Below, in pieces: positions 10,597 through 20,976 of a stretch of 64,000 nt of DNA. The translations under genes were made by a program, and so were the position numbers. The notes beneath the pieces were generated by a model. It saw only the letters and a list, made by a program, of their open reading frames with translations. It had not been told where the DNA came from and made no database searches. The stretch lies in assembly GCA_015680685.1 (NCBI GenBank), contig MNCI01008118.1:240760-304759 (forward strand), in the 5' to 3' direction. Position 1 is the first letter of the stretch; every line of letters starts with the position of its first letter. Source of the DNA: Gnetum montanum. Its lineage: Eukaryota; Streptophyta; Gnetopsida; Gnetales; Gnetaceae.

Positions 10597-11470
10597 TGAT
10601 GAGTGGCGAGGTACCCCTACACTCAACCATATGGATACAAGTATTCACACACGATCCAGTCGAACTCCATAGATAGACTAGTTGTGATATCTAGATAGTT
10701 ACTCATTGATCGTAGTTCACTGTCTTTCCACTTGGACTAGTATTTGCTTTGTCACGTATGGTTTAGTCTAGAGTGAGATGTATTATATGATTTCTAACAC
10801 TAGGCTACTCCTAAAGATAATGGAAAGTAACTTTGATTAAGCTAAGAGGGAATGGGAGAAGAGAATCTAAGCTAGCCTAAGTGCAATGAGCATCCATCCT
10901 TAATCATCCATACACATCTTGGACCTCGTGTACTACTACTAGGATTACCAAGTGCATGTCCTAGGTACACTACTGGGATACAAAGTAGTCACACTTAAAT
11001 GCTCATGATTAAGTCGTACTCATTCTGTGTTTAATAATAGGGATAGGAAATGAGGGTAGAGAAATATTAATTAAGAAAGCAATAAATAACAACAACAGTA
11101 AGCAATTAAAACTAAGTGAATGCTGTAATGATGAAGTAATCTCAATCTTTATTGTTGGTCATGTGTGTGTCCAAGTACATCACACTCAAATAAAGGTTCC
11201 ATACAATTACAATCATCACACTGTGAACATGCACTAGGAAAAAGGTTGAGATGAACTAAGAATGAACAAAAAGCCTCTACTTCTATACTTACTCTAACAC
11301 TAAATTTTCTTGTGTGCCCAAATGTGTATGTATAGGCTTACACTGAGATCACAATATCACATATTCGATATCGTTAGCGAAGCTGCGATATCGGGTACCT
11401 AATATCAGGGATCCGATATCACCTGATATTAAGGGTTTGATATCAGCATAATGCAAACCATGATTCATCA
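10597..11470 (-). mobile_element. E3a 5' LTR
   Basis: This 874-bp LTR is aligned end to end with 5536-6423. It keeps the U3 GATATC cluster (11367-11444) and a TATA-like box (TATACATACACA on the minus strand, near 11334-11323). The right boundary is fixed by the ACCAC target duplication. Confidence 0.9.
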
Positions 11471-12005
11471 ACCACCATCATGGTGTTTTCCACCTCCTCA
11501 ATGCTTGTCATCTTGATGCTTACTCAAGCTCCTGCTTTGAGTCCCACTTTTGCCTAAACCTAAATTGTTGATAGTGGATTGCAGCTTCAAGTTCAAGTCC
11601 CCTCACCAATATCAAGGGGTGGAGGATCTTCATGTTGAGAACACCTGTAGGAAGGATCCTCATTGTTATTTTTGTTGAGCAGGAACAAGGGATTGGTGAA
11701 CTCTTTTCCCTTCATAGCCTTATGATTCTTCTCCTGATGTCAATCTCTCCTACATTATGTTTTAGTGGGATGGTAGTCCTCGTAGTCATAGTCATGCACA
11801 ACATACTCTTCGTGAAGATCTTGGATGCCCAACCTCCTAAGAGTTTGGAGTAGCATCCCAGGCACAAATCGATTGGAAGGCATTATAATGTTTCCCTTCA
11901 TATCTTGCCTCCATAGTTGTTTATCTTAATGTAGGATGAAGGTGAAATTAGGAACATATTCATTTGGATGAGTATATATCACCTTGCATTCTTGAGGCAT
12001 TGGTG
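11471..12005 (-). pseudogene. F1a gag, N-terminal part
   Basis: From about 12005 the minus strand reads MPQECKVIYTHPNEYVPNF, then QDMKGNIIMPSNRFVPGML and LRRLGIQDLHEEYVV. F1b carries the same block on the plus strand at 26660-26860 (YAHLDEYVPNFTF, RDMKGNIVLPPD). The block precedes the capsid-like part of gag and was separated from it by the E3a insertion at 11470. Confidence 0.65.
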
Positions 12006-12173
12006 GTTTAGTATCATCACGCCTATGAGAAGAAGAAATTTTGCAATTATAATAAAATATTAGTGTGCTTAAATTATTATATTTATTTTGAGAATGATTT
12101 TAACCTTAGGGTTCATCCAACAATGTTAATGATTTTCACTATGCCTAGATAGCGCATGTTTCAAACGAAAAGG

Positions 12174-12193
12174 ATCGTTAGCAACAGTGCCAA
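12174..12193 (-). promoter_or_regulatory. F1a primer binding site (tRNA-Asp type)
   Basis: The minus strand after the LTR reads TTGGCACTGTTGCTAACGAT, matching the start of the tRNA-Asp site TGGCGCCGTTGCC with transitions. It confirms the minus orientation of F1a and that this is its 5' LTR. Confidence 0.7.
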
Positions 12194-13069
12194 TGATGAG
12201 TAGCAAGTACCCCTACACTGAACCATATAAATCACTAAGCATTCATGCACAATTCGATCAAGTTCTATGGATTCTATGTCTTCCAATACATTAGCCTCTA
12301 GGAAGTGAACTTGTTCTAGCAATTATTTCTTGTCTTCCCAATTACACTTGTGATATGCAAAGGTATGGTTAAGTGTAATTGAGGTGTATAATTTTTATTA
12401 TTTCTATGTTTTATGTTTTGGGTGCTTAAAATAAAGGACAAAAGGAATGAAGTAATTTAAGTGCTAATTTAATCTAACTAACTACACCTAACTAATCCTA
12501 ACATATGCATTCATTCCCACTTGCCGTACATATCTTGAACACGTTTAGTGCTACTAGATTACCAAACATTAAGCATTACTGGGATTACCAAGCACCAAGT
12601 GTATGCTCAAAGTGGTTGTACTTATGTGCTTAATTAATTGCTACTTAATCTAGCTTAGTTTAGCCTAATTAATTATTTAATTACTTAAAGCACTAAAGGA
12701 AATTGCATAGAACATCAAATGCATAAATAAATAATTAATCTATTTCCAAGTGCTGCGAGGTTTATCAAAAATCTCATCTTTATTGTTGCACACATTGTTG
12801 TGCTCAAGTATAACAGTGCTCGAATAAAGATCCATACACTCTTGACTCCTACTGTAGGCACTTAGAAAAATATTCTAACTTCCAAATGAAAAAATTGCAA
12901 GAGCTCCACTATAACTATGATAAGACATGTCATGAACATGGTGGATGAGCATGTATTTATAGGCGAAAACAAACACTACGTCAACAGGGCCACATCAATG
13001 CATCAAATTATGCATTGACTGGGCTTAGTCGATGGGACCCAATTGACATAGCTAATCTATGATTCATCA
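12194..13069 (-). mobile_element. F1a 5' LTR
   Basis: This 876-bp LTR starts TGATGAGTAGC and ends GATTCATCA on the plus strand. It shares layout and parts of its sequence with the E3 LTRs (terminal hexamers, the TACCCCTACACT segment, the repeated ACTGGGATTACCAAG segment). Its U3 has ACGTCAAC/GTCGATGG-type sequence in place of GATATC. A TATA box CCTATAAATACA (minus) lies near 12964-12953. Confidence 0.85.
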
Positions 13070-13830
13070 ATAATGAATTGACATAAAGCTTCTACTTCTA
13101 AAGATAATAAATCACATTCATATGATAACATTAAGTAAGGTGTTTGTATCTTAACCTTTAACTCATTGAGAATAAATTTTTTTTGCACTCTTTCAATAGC
13201 TTTCTAAAGTTTAGCACTAAGTGTAGGTCCCCAAACAACACATTTATATAATATAGTAGGATAGATAGTTTGAAATTTTTGTTTTCTAATCTTCCAAGCC
13301 TAGAGGCCTAAATCCTTTTACTTGTTTTTGAAAGCATACAGAGCTTTGAAATCTTTTCCTATTTTTTCTTTAATACACTTTCCCTACATGTAATTATTCA
13401 TATAAATGAGATCCCAATATTTAAAAGAATTTACTATTTGCAGATGTGTATCTTTAAAATGAAAGTTATAGCATCTATTTCTTATACCTCATATCATCAA
13501 TTTGGCTTTATTTATGTTTAGTTGAAGATCAAATGAACAATAATAATTTTCTAAAATTTGCAACATACTTTGCATACCTTTTGCAAGAGTAGAGATCAAG
13601 GCAACATCATCTGCATATAAAAGAAAATTCACTACTTGGAATCCAATTTTGTTAGCATGAAAATTTTGCTCATTGCACAACCATTCCTGCATTTCATCAA
13701 TAAAGATACCAAAGAAAGTTAGAGAGAGTGGACAGCCTTGCTTAATTCTAATTTTCTTTGGACTTAAAATCTTTTCTCTAGATTAACTAGAATCGAATCC
13801 ATAACTTGAAGCTTTCAAATTAAGAGTCTT
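13070..13830 (-). pseudogene. LINE (L1-type) reverse transcriptase fragment
   Basis: The minus strand reads KQGCPLSLTFFGIFIDEM (about 13750-13695) and then LLYADDVALIS (about 13625), the catalytic YADD box of non-LTR reverse transcriptases. Downstream, NINKAKLMI is followed in other frames by VVWGPTLSAKL and IERVQKKFILNEL (near 13240-13170), the usual tail after the RT domain in plant L1-like ORF2. Stops and frameshifts are present. F1a inserted into this LINE at 13069. The endonuclease and the 3' end are not visible. Confidence 0.8.
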
Positions 13831-14689
13831 ACTACTAGGTAACACCTCATTGTTAGTTAATATTAGCCTAAGACAACTTAGTTATATATTTATGATATAT
13901 ATTTATAATTTGGTTGAGTGGATTCTCTTTGTTGATTAGTAATAAGGTATTTATATAAAATATTTCACAACCTCTAGATAAAGAATAAGATTTTTGTATT
14001 AAGAATTTGATGATCATGAAATGAAGAACAAATTGTTTACATTATTCATTGTACACTCTCATTCATGGCTAAATTTGCTACCCTTGTAAGAGCATAAGGA
14101 AGAAAACAAATTTGGTTGAGAGTGAAATGGTAAGATGAAGGACGAAAAAAATTTATTCTTCATCCCAAGTTCATAGAAAAATCTTGTTCATTGTCCAAAA
14201 TTCCTACAAATTTTAATTCACAAAAATTATTCTTCATCAAGAGGTTGTAAAATATTTGATACATATATCTTATTACTCATTAACAAAGAAAATCCTCTTG
14301 GCTAAATTATAGAAATATATTATAAATATATAAGTAAGCTATGATCAACAATTGATGGTTAAAGGAGTTATGCATAATTAAAAATTCAACAACATAATTC
14401 CTATTCTTGCACATCAATCCATTTTTAAAGGTATTTGATAAGTTACATAGTTTTTAATTCAAGTTAATAAATTTTTATGAAAATGTATAAAAACAAAAAT
14501 ATAGAAATTTGTAATGACATACTCTTCCCTTATAAGAACAAGGTTTTGATGAAACTTCAATCATTAAAATAGGGAAAAATGCATAATGATTGATGAATCT
14601 TTAGACATTAAAAATTGAAAAAATACATTACGATAAATGTTCAAATATCTTAATCATTAAATAATTCTTTATTTAATTTGGTGTGCATC
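13831..14689. other. AT-rich stretch without recognised genes
   Basis: I see no coding sequence, RNA gene or element terminus here. Weak inverted similarity between 14020-14160 and 14170-14240 (toCATT/AATG-rich segments around GTTCATT and TTCTTCATC) may be a decayed palindrome but is too poor to call. Confidence 0.4.
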
Positions 14690-15660
14690 TATTCATCAAG
14701 TATACTTTGAAGAAGAGATGCCTTTAATAGCTTGATGTATCTTTCTTTCAAAATTGGAGGGAATATCTTCAAACCATTAATACTCTACACCCGAGATACT
14801 ACTACAAATGTAAGACTTAATATTTCTTGTTATTGACATTTGCACATGTTTTTGCAAGGTCATCATTTGTAACTTGTGTATAGTTAGAGCCCATGATAAT
14901 CTCAAATGTAGTTGGAGAGATCCTCCACACATATGATCGGTGGAATAAGTACTTGTCTATGATGTTCTTTATTATATAGTATTGCAATGAAGGACTCAAA
15001 CTTAATGATGATATACAATGGTAGTTATGGTGGTTTACATTTGGAACTATAAATTATTTTCTTAATAAGTCTCAATGCACGATTCAACAATCCTACTTCT
15101 AGCCATAGATAAACAATAAGCATGAACCTTGCATTTTCATAGATAAACACCCTTAAAATTTCATTCTCATTTTTTATCATTCAAGAATCTAACACCATTT
15201 GTGTTCCTATCAACTAAGCACCATGCAACTCCCTTTTGCAATTTTAGCAATATTGTTTCATGATGCATATGTACCTTATCCTTCATATGAAACATATACA
15301 TAAAATCCTAAAATCCATCTTACCAAGATCTATTCTTGAGCTCAAAAAATCATAAGTAGCATCAATGTGTTCTCCTTCTTGTATATTTAGTAAGACTCCT
15401 TTGAATCTTTTTTGTTGTTAATCATCTCCTCTTTGTTGATAAATCACATCCAAAGTTACAAATGTATCGAATGATAGTTAGAATTTTTTTATATGAACTC
15501 AAGATAATATGTAGATGTTGTGCAAGATCTCCAATGAGTATCACTCTACCACCAAAGCTCTTTGTTTGATTATTTAGAAATATCTCTTTTAGTCTTCTAT
15601 CAATGCTATTGAGCAATCTACCACTAGAAAACTCATTTTATCTATAATGATATCTTTTCT
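14690..15660 (-). pseudogene. Pif1-like DNA helicase relic
   Basis: Minus-strand motifs appear in the order found in Pif1-family helicases. IDRRLKEIF and FGGRVILIGDLAQ (about 15590-15500) match the Walker B region (FGG...GDLAQLPP). ENARFML and LWLEVGLLNRAL (about 15130-15080) match the block KxMLTxNLWxEAGLxNG. PLYIIIKFES follows, and SLTFVVVSRV (about 14815-14785) matches the C-terminal TFVALSRV motif. Stops and frameshifts are numerous and the Walker A segment lies upstream, unseen. Pif1 helicases occur in Helitrons, in the host nucleus and mitochondria, and in large DNA viruses. The LP..I..KF form resembles mobile-element versions. No Helitron ends were found nearby. Confidence 0.65.
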
Positions 15661-15827
15661 ATATTTATATATATTTTGTAGTGATGCTAAAGTAATGTAC
15701 TAAGTAGTTTGTACTCAATTTCAAGCTTTAATGTAGAATGTATTGTCATTACATTAATGTTATAGGTTGCAACTCCAATAGGGGTAAGCATTAATAAGCT
15801 ATTTTTCACCTATGGGTAAGCTCTACT

Positions 15828-15931
15828 AAATTCTTATGAATGGTATTAATGAGATATGATTTTCCTATTCTCACTATTTAAATTCTTATGAATGGTATTA
15901 ATGAGATATGATTTTCCTATTCTCACTATTT
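15828..15931 (+). repeat. Tandem duplication, 52 bp twice
   Basis: AAATTCTTATGAATGG begins at 15828 and again at 15880, and the two 52-bp units are essentially identical. The near-perfect identity indicates a duplication younger than the surrounding decay. Confidence 0.9.
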
Positions 15932-16444
15932 TGAATAGTCATCAATAGAAAATCAACTTCATCTAATTCAAATTACTACATTACTACATATATAGGTGGT
16001 TGGAGATAATTTTGTATTATTTCTTTTGTTGAACTCCTAGGAGAGATAGGTCCATCTCAATGTAATCATTTCTTGAGAGATGTTATTATCCTATGTGATC
16101 TATGAGTATGAACAAATAGTCTTTGTTAAACTTTATGGATCAAATCAAGCTTATGTTACAAAATTGAGTGTAACAAAACTTGGAAAAACCAAATGTAATG
16201 CAACAAAATCTGAAAAGGACACACAAAAACTTGAATATAATGCAGCAACTCTAATCAGCAGTAGAAAAGACTGAGTAGCAGTCGAATACAACCTTGCAAT
16301 AATCCTTAATGCCACCGTTGCAGAAATAGCAATGCACCAAAACTAAAATTGAAAGATACAAAAACTGTATTGAATCCAAACAGAATGGAGTCAAAAACAA
16401 AAATGTGACAGCAACCGAATGCAGTAAACAAGGTATATGTGCAC

Positions 16445-16590
16445 AACCAAATGAACTTGAATAGAAGTTTGAATGTTGAAAATCTGAAGATTTAACAAAA
16501 AAAATTATGCTCAAAACCAAATGAACTTGAATAGAAGTTTGAATGTTGAAAAACTGAAGATTTAACTTAAAAAAAAATTTATGCTCAAAA
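16445..16590 (+). repeat. Tandem duplication, about 70 bp twice
   Basis: AACCAAATGAACTTG starts at 16445 and 16515. The units end with an A-run of variable length and ATGCTCAAAA. The copies differ by single bases and by the A-run. Confidence 0.9.
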
Positions 16591-17238
16591 GAGCGTTGGT
16601 TGAAGATTTAATTAAATTTCCATGATAGGCAAACCGCCCCTCTAGGATACCCAGGGGTCCCAATAGCCTTCAATGAAGTGACATTAGTGCCTTTCTTTAT
16701 GTAACCAAAACCATAACTTTCGTGGGTTCGTTAACTTATTATGTAACTGATATCAATGAACAGTGTTCCATTATTCTTAGAGTCTTTGCAATATCATCTT
16801 CAGGATAGCTGATCATTGATCCTTTATTTGAAGGATTTCAAGTTCACGTTGTTGAAAATAAGCTTGATGTATTGTGGTTGAGATTAGGGTAAGATGATCA
16901 CGATGACATAAATAATTTTTTGGGTGTCTCATGATATATAAAAAAGTTAAGCAGAAAGAAAAACAGAGACGTTTTCTAAAATTAGGTTGCTAATAAGACT
17001 ATAACGAGACAGTATTATTCAAACATGGTTTATTATACTTGTAGTTGCAACAATGTGGAACCATTTCCATAGATTATTTTCTCGGCAATACATATCCGTA
17101 TTATTCGGAAGATATAGGAAGGTTATTGAAAATGAAAATTCATGGACTATGCTGCCCTGGTTGCATCATATTATATAGCAGCAAAACAAAGCATGGGCTC
17201 AATAAATATACTGATTACTGAAAAGGTCCAAAGCTAAA

Positions 17239-17621
17239 TCAGAAATTGCCATCGCAGTCCTTTTCTGGAATCAGCGAAGAAGGAGCATGAGCTTGGGCTT
17301 GGGCTTCAGAGGAAGAAGACGATGATTATGATACTTCACTGGTGGCTGCTTTTCCCTGTGATACAGGATATCCATGACGGACATTTATCTTTACCAAATT
17401 CTTCCTTTCTACTGCAAGAACTCCATGAATGCTCTGCGATATGATCACATTCACATATTGACATCTTCAGTTCGTTATTGTTGCAAGAAAATAGCAGCAA
17501 CAATTTAGATGGAAAGAAACAAAGCAATTAATTCTCATTACATTTTGTTAGAATGTAAAAGTTGAATTGGGTTAACAATTATCAGAGAAAAAAGGACTAT
17601 GAATGCCAAGTAAGATGCCAT
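17239..17621 (-). pseudogene. Small secreted-peptide-like gene, copy 1 (probably inactive)
   Basis: Exon 1 (17621-17542) encodes MASYLAFIVLFSLIIVN, a signal-peptide-like hydrophobic N-terminus. A GT donor lies at 17541-17540. Exon 2 from 17431 reads IHGVLAVERKNLVKINV and then VRHGYPVSQGKAATSE. An in-frame stop lies at 17328-17326, beyond which APSSLIPEKDCDGNF continues in the same frame to a stop at 17239. Exon order, intron size (about 110 bp) and sequence match copy 2 on the plus strand at 19435-19858. With splicing to CATTC the two exons join in frame. The early stop suggests a pseudogene unless the shorter product is functional. I do not recognise the family. Confidence 0.65.
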
Positions 17622-17717
17622 GGATAGTACTATTATCAAGTGGTAACTACAAATTGTGGAAGGAAACTTCAGCTTACCTTTGAAATTGCTATGATCTGAT
17701 ACCAGATATTGTTATAG

Positions 17718-17727
17718 CTTTATATAG
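17718..17727 (-). promoter_or_regulatory. TATA box of small gene copy 1
   Basis: The minus strand reads CTATATAAAG about 100 bp upstream of the ATG at 17621, the expected place for a plant core promoter with a short leader. Confidence 0.55.
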
Positions 17728-19348
17728 AGAAAACATCTATTATAATTGCTGCTATGATATTGGGATTAGGAACTTCTCCCAAAACAGGGTTTTTTCTCCT
17801 TAATACGCTGCTGTCACCCTGATTGACTCTCAGTCTATAATTTGGTCTGAGATGAAAATGAAGTAAATATGAACAATTTTGCACTAGTAGTTGTAATTTT
17901 TACTGTTTAGCAAAATTGAGACGTTAATACTGCTGGAGTTCCAATCAAGACCAACCACAAGTTTCGGGTGGATTTCCTGAATCCACTACTTCCTTGTTTC
18001 AAGGCGACTTCTCATGAATCTGGTTTCGGAAAAACAATTATAGAAAGAATAAAACAAGTTCATGCATTCTAATTTAAATTCAATTTTGCATGGTTTAGGT
18101 TGAATTTAAGATATTTTAAACATATGTTTTGTTTTTTTTTTCAATGGGGGCATTCAAAATTGCAAATGAAAAGGACTTCGTCGAGCAATCAGGTGCAAGG
18201 TTGAAAGCAAACATACCCATTAAAGTTGTCTATCCTATTTTAAAATAAATATGTATTGACCACTTTGTGCCATTTGACAGCTTCCAACCAAAGAGGCATT
18301 CCAAGAGTTGCATAATACATTCAATTAATTTGAATTATAATCAACCTAAAGTTGACTTAAATCATGAAATCATGCAAGATATAAGTAATTGATTATTTTT
18401 CTTACAATTGAAAGTTTAGATTTTGGAGAAAATAAACAAGGCTGTAGTGCAATGTTATTTTTACAAAAATGAGATAATAGTACCTTTTAATAGTTATGTT
18501 GCATATGAAAAGTCATCTATAGCTTATAAACTATCTTACAAGGTAGGTCTACAAGGTATCATTGGTTGGTAAGCATCTTAAAGATTTAACTCATAAAGCA
18601 CTTTTGCATCTTAAATATTTAATTGTAGTAACTTTCAAAAAATCTTGTATAAAAGTGAAAATGGATACTTTATAAGAAAGTATATAAATGCATATAAGAA
18701 CATATTTAATGCTACATTTCTATTAGAGAATTATTATATTTTTACCTTTAAAATGAATCTTCTTTGTATAAAAGTGAATTTTGAAAATAAGCATAGTACA
18801 TAGTACTTTGTAATACAATCTTACTTTAGGTTATTGAGACTAACTTTCAAAATTTAGAGTTATATATTGGCTAATCAACATTGTTATTACTCATGCTAAC
18901 ATTTTTTATTTGTTATTTTTATTATTAAAATAGAGATACATGATCACATTATCTATACTTACCATACTCATCTTAAGTTCCAAACATCTCCTCTAGGTTG
19001 AAGTTATCAGTTTTGATTTATAAGCAGTAATCCAAATTTTCCTCAGCAATCCACTTAACATGCAAATGGGAAGACTCCATAACTGAGCGTGAATTTAATT
19101 TTAAGCTGAAATGCAGTTCTTTTGGCAAGTACATTAGTAATTAATAAATATAGTTGATAACTCTTAGTTTCAATTTTCTTTCTTATCTTTGTTTTTCTTC
19201 GCTCATTCTTTGGAAACAAAACGGCCAGTCAATCAAGCAGCAGTGTATTGAGGAAAAACTAACGAACTGTCTTTAGCAAAATTGTAATTATAACATATGA
19301 TTGGACAAAATAAAAGCCAAAATTAAAGGTAGGTTGTAATTCTTCGCC
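17728..19348. other. Intergenic region between the two head-to-head small genes
   Basis: This AT-rich stretch has no supported coding sequence, RNA gene or element end. It would contain the upstream regulatory sequences of both small gene copies. Confidence 0.5.
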
Positions 19349-19355
19349 TATATTA
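19349..19355 (+). promoter_or_regulatory. Candidate TATA box of small gene copy 2
   Basis: TATATTA, preceded by CGCC, lies 86 bp upstream of the ATG at 19435. This is similar in spacing to the TATA box of copy 1. Confidence 0.45.
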
Positions 19356-19434
19356 ACCCATGAAGTGATGATTTCAGTTGGTATCAATAACCAGGCGAAA
19401 AGGTCGCAATTCCGATATCACAAGTGATTAATCG

Positions 19435-19858
19435 ATGGCATCTTACTGGGCATTCATAGTCATTCTTGTTCTGGTAGCTTCAAAACCAATAAACTGTTTC
19501 ATCCCTGCAAAAACTTTACCAGAGAATTAGTTTGTTTGTTTGATGATATCTTAATTACGTCTATAATGATAATAACCTTAACGTATGAATCTACCATAAT
19601 GTAACGTTGCAGAGCATTCACGGAGCCATTGCAGTGGGGAGGAAGAGTTTGGTGGACGTTGATATGATTCATGGAGATCCTCTGCAACAGGAAAAAGCAA
19701 CAACTGAGAGTGAAAGTCAGACTAAACCATCTTCTGAAGTTGAAGCTCCATCTTCGGTGATTGCAGAAGAGAAGAATTGCATAGGCCCTGTCTGCATTAC
19801 TGTTGGAGATGGTTCTGGACCTGGTATAACCGTGGGAGGTTTGCAGTATAATTATTGA
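19435..19858 (+). CDS. Small secreted-peptide-like gene, copy 2 (two exons)
   Basis: Exon 1 starts ATG at 19435 and encodes MASYWAFIVILVLVASKPIN, a typical signal peptide with a hydrophobic core. Exon 2 (about 19613-19858) encodes IHGAIAVGRKSLVDVDMIHG, then a Glu/Ser-rich stretch, APSSVIAEEKNCIGPVC, and a Gly-rich end (GDGSGPGITVGG) before the stop at 19858. The predicted precursor is about 105 residues. The donor is uncertain: no GT stands where copy 1 has one. A GC-AG intron (19507-19612) keeps the frame, whereas the position equivalent to the copy 1 donor reads TT, which would imply a lost site. A short precursor with signal peptide and Gly/Pro-rich C-terminus resembles plant signalling-peptide precursors in general form only. 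Confidence 0.55.
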
Positions 19859-20354
19859 TTATGAATGTCACATTCTGCCATGGCCATGGCATGTAACAGA
19901 GCAGACTACATGATCCCCTTAACTTTCCATTCTTAATAACCTTACCCTAATTTCAGAATAACATTAACGACATGTAGTGTTGCACCTGCTGTGAATCCTG
20001 TTTTCAATAATTGAAAACCAGTTATAATAATGCACATCAACATTTTCTAAGATGATTTTAGCGAATCTAGTGACTGTTTTACGTACCAATGTAGAGAAGC
20101 TTCAAAGTCATAAGCTTTCAAATTGAGAAGGTCTGAAACCTGTTTCTAAATTAACTGTCATGCTATGATGGCAGAAGTCTTTTAACATGTTTTATTATTT
20201 TTCTTTAAAATAAATATGTAATTATAATTGATTACTTGACAAGGTAGCAATTTTAAGGTATTAGGTTCAGCTTTTTTAGGCTTTATTTGGTTTACAAATG
20301 TACAAACCAGTTATCACTAAAATTAAATTACAATAACTTGAATAACATCCTTGT

Positions 20355-20444
20355 ACAACAACATCTAATTGTCAATCAAAATAGGTCTACCATCAAGGGC
20401 CTTGCATAACAACATCTAATTGTCAATCAAAATAGTCTACCATC
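20355..20444 (+). repeat. Tandem duplication of a 48-bp segment
   Basis: AACATCTAATTGTCAATCAA followed by AATAG(G)TCTACCATCAAG occurs twice back to back, separated by GGCCTTGCATAAC. One copy has a single-base deletion. Confidence 0.8.
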
Positions 20445-20589
20445 AAGACATATATGCCATTATTATAGATGGATTAGCAAAGGAAATACAAGATGAAATT
20501 CCTTGGTGTATGCTATATACTAAAGACATTGTGTGGATATAGCTTTAGAAAATATTGTTTTTAAAATAAAAAAGTGGAAACATGGTAAA

Positions 20590-20660
20590 CTAAATTAGAA
20601 TATATAGAATGCAATTTTAGAATATATAGAATGAAATTTTAGAATATATAGAATGCAATT
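20590..20660 (+). repeat. Three tandem 28-bp units
   Basis: TAGAATATATAGAATG(C/A)AAT recurs three times at a 28-bp spacing, with one base differing in the middle copy. Confidence 0.85.
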
Positions 20661-20679
20661 TCAATAATAGCATAAACAA

Positions 20680-20875
20680 TAGTGAAATAGAAGTGATAAT
20701 TCAAAACATGCAATTTCAATAGGTGAAACAAAAGTGACAATTCAAGGCAAGTCCCTCACTGAAATAAAAGTGACAATTCAAGGAAAGTCCCTCACTCCTA
20801 CCTAGGATCAATGTTGAAATAAAAGTGACAATTCAAGGCCCTCACTCCCACCTAGGATCAATGTTGCAAACAGTT
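20680..20875 (+). repeat. Irregular tandem repeats with CCTAGGATCAATG
   Basis: GTGACAATTCAAGG followed by (CAAGT)CCCTCACT recurs at about 20730, 20770 and 20825, and CACCTAGGATCAATGTTG recurs after two of them. The units are of unequal length, as from slippage plus deletion. Confidence 0.75.
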
Positions 20876-20976
20876 CCGCTACCTAAGATCAATGCTCTAA
20901 TTAGATGGTGAAATTAATAAAGATATAAGAAATAAAATTGAGGTACCATTTTATATGGTACTTAATGTTGGGTAGT

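Larger units (their letters stand above)
5536..11470 (-). mobile_element. E3a: complete gag-only LTR retrotransposon with target duplication
   Basis: Two LTRs in the same orientation (5536-6423 and 10597-11470) start TGATGAGTGG and end GATTCATCA on the plus strand. They are flanked by the identical 5-bp duplication ACCAC (5531-5535 and 11471-11475). The internal 4.17 kb carries a minus-strand gag and the remains of an accessory ORF but no protease, RT or integrase. This is the layout of non-autonomous terminal-repeat elements with a gag domain (TR-GAG class). The LTR ends and tRNA-Asp-like primer site are shared with the autonomous F1 elements, the likely source of its enzymes. The two LTRs differ at roughly one site in ten over their first 190 bases (counted by eye). 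Confidence 0.9.
422..13069 (-). mobile_element. F1a: Athila-like Ty3/gypsy element, interrupted
   Basis: In minus orientation the order is 5' LTR (12194-13069), tRNA-Asp-type primer site, gag, protease, reverse transcriptase, RNase H and part of integrase. The element continues left beyond the copia insertion at 1-421. Its gag is split by the complete element E3a (5536-11470). RT and protease resemble the plant Athila lineage (MPFGLCNA(P)ATFQ, ALLD..SSVNLI). All coding parts carry frameshifts and stops. It lies inside a LINE; the candidate target duplication on the right is ATAAT (13070-13074), and its partner is outside the window. Confidence 0.8.
15661..17238. other. Non-coding region with tandem duplications
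   Basis: Apart from the two tandem duplications listed separately, I see no gene here. A short G/C-rich island lies at 16620-16690, whose origin I cannot identify. Confidence 0.5.
19859..20976. other. Intergenic stretch with local tandem repeats
   Basis: No gene is seen beyond the small gene. AATAAT/AATAAC sequences at 19930-20030 could serve its 3' end. Three families of short tandem duplications occupy 20355-20870 and are listed separately. Confidence 0.5.

Noticed and set aside
13831-14689. Possible foldback element around 14020-14240
   Set aside because: The inverted similarity is short and imperfect and has no target duplication. The stretch is too AT-rich to judge by eye.
14690-15660. 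Helitron element around the helicase relic
   Set aside because: I could not find a TC start, a CTRR end with hairpin or a Rep domain nearby, so only the helicase is called.
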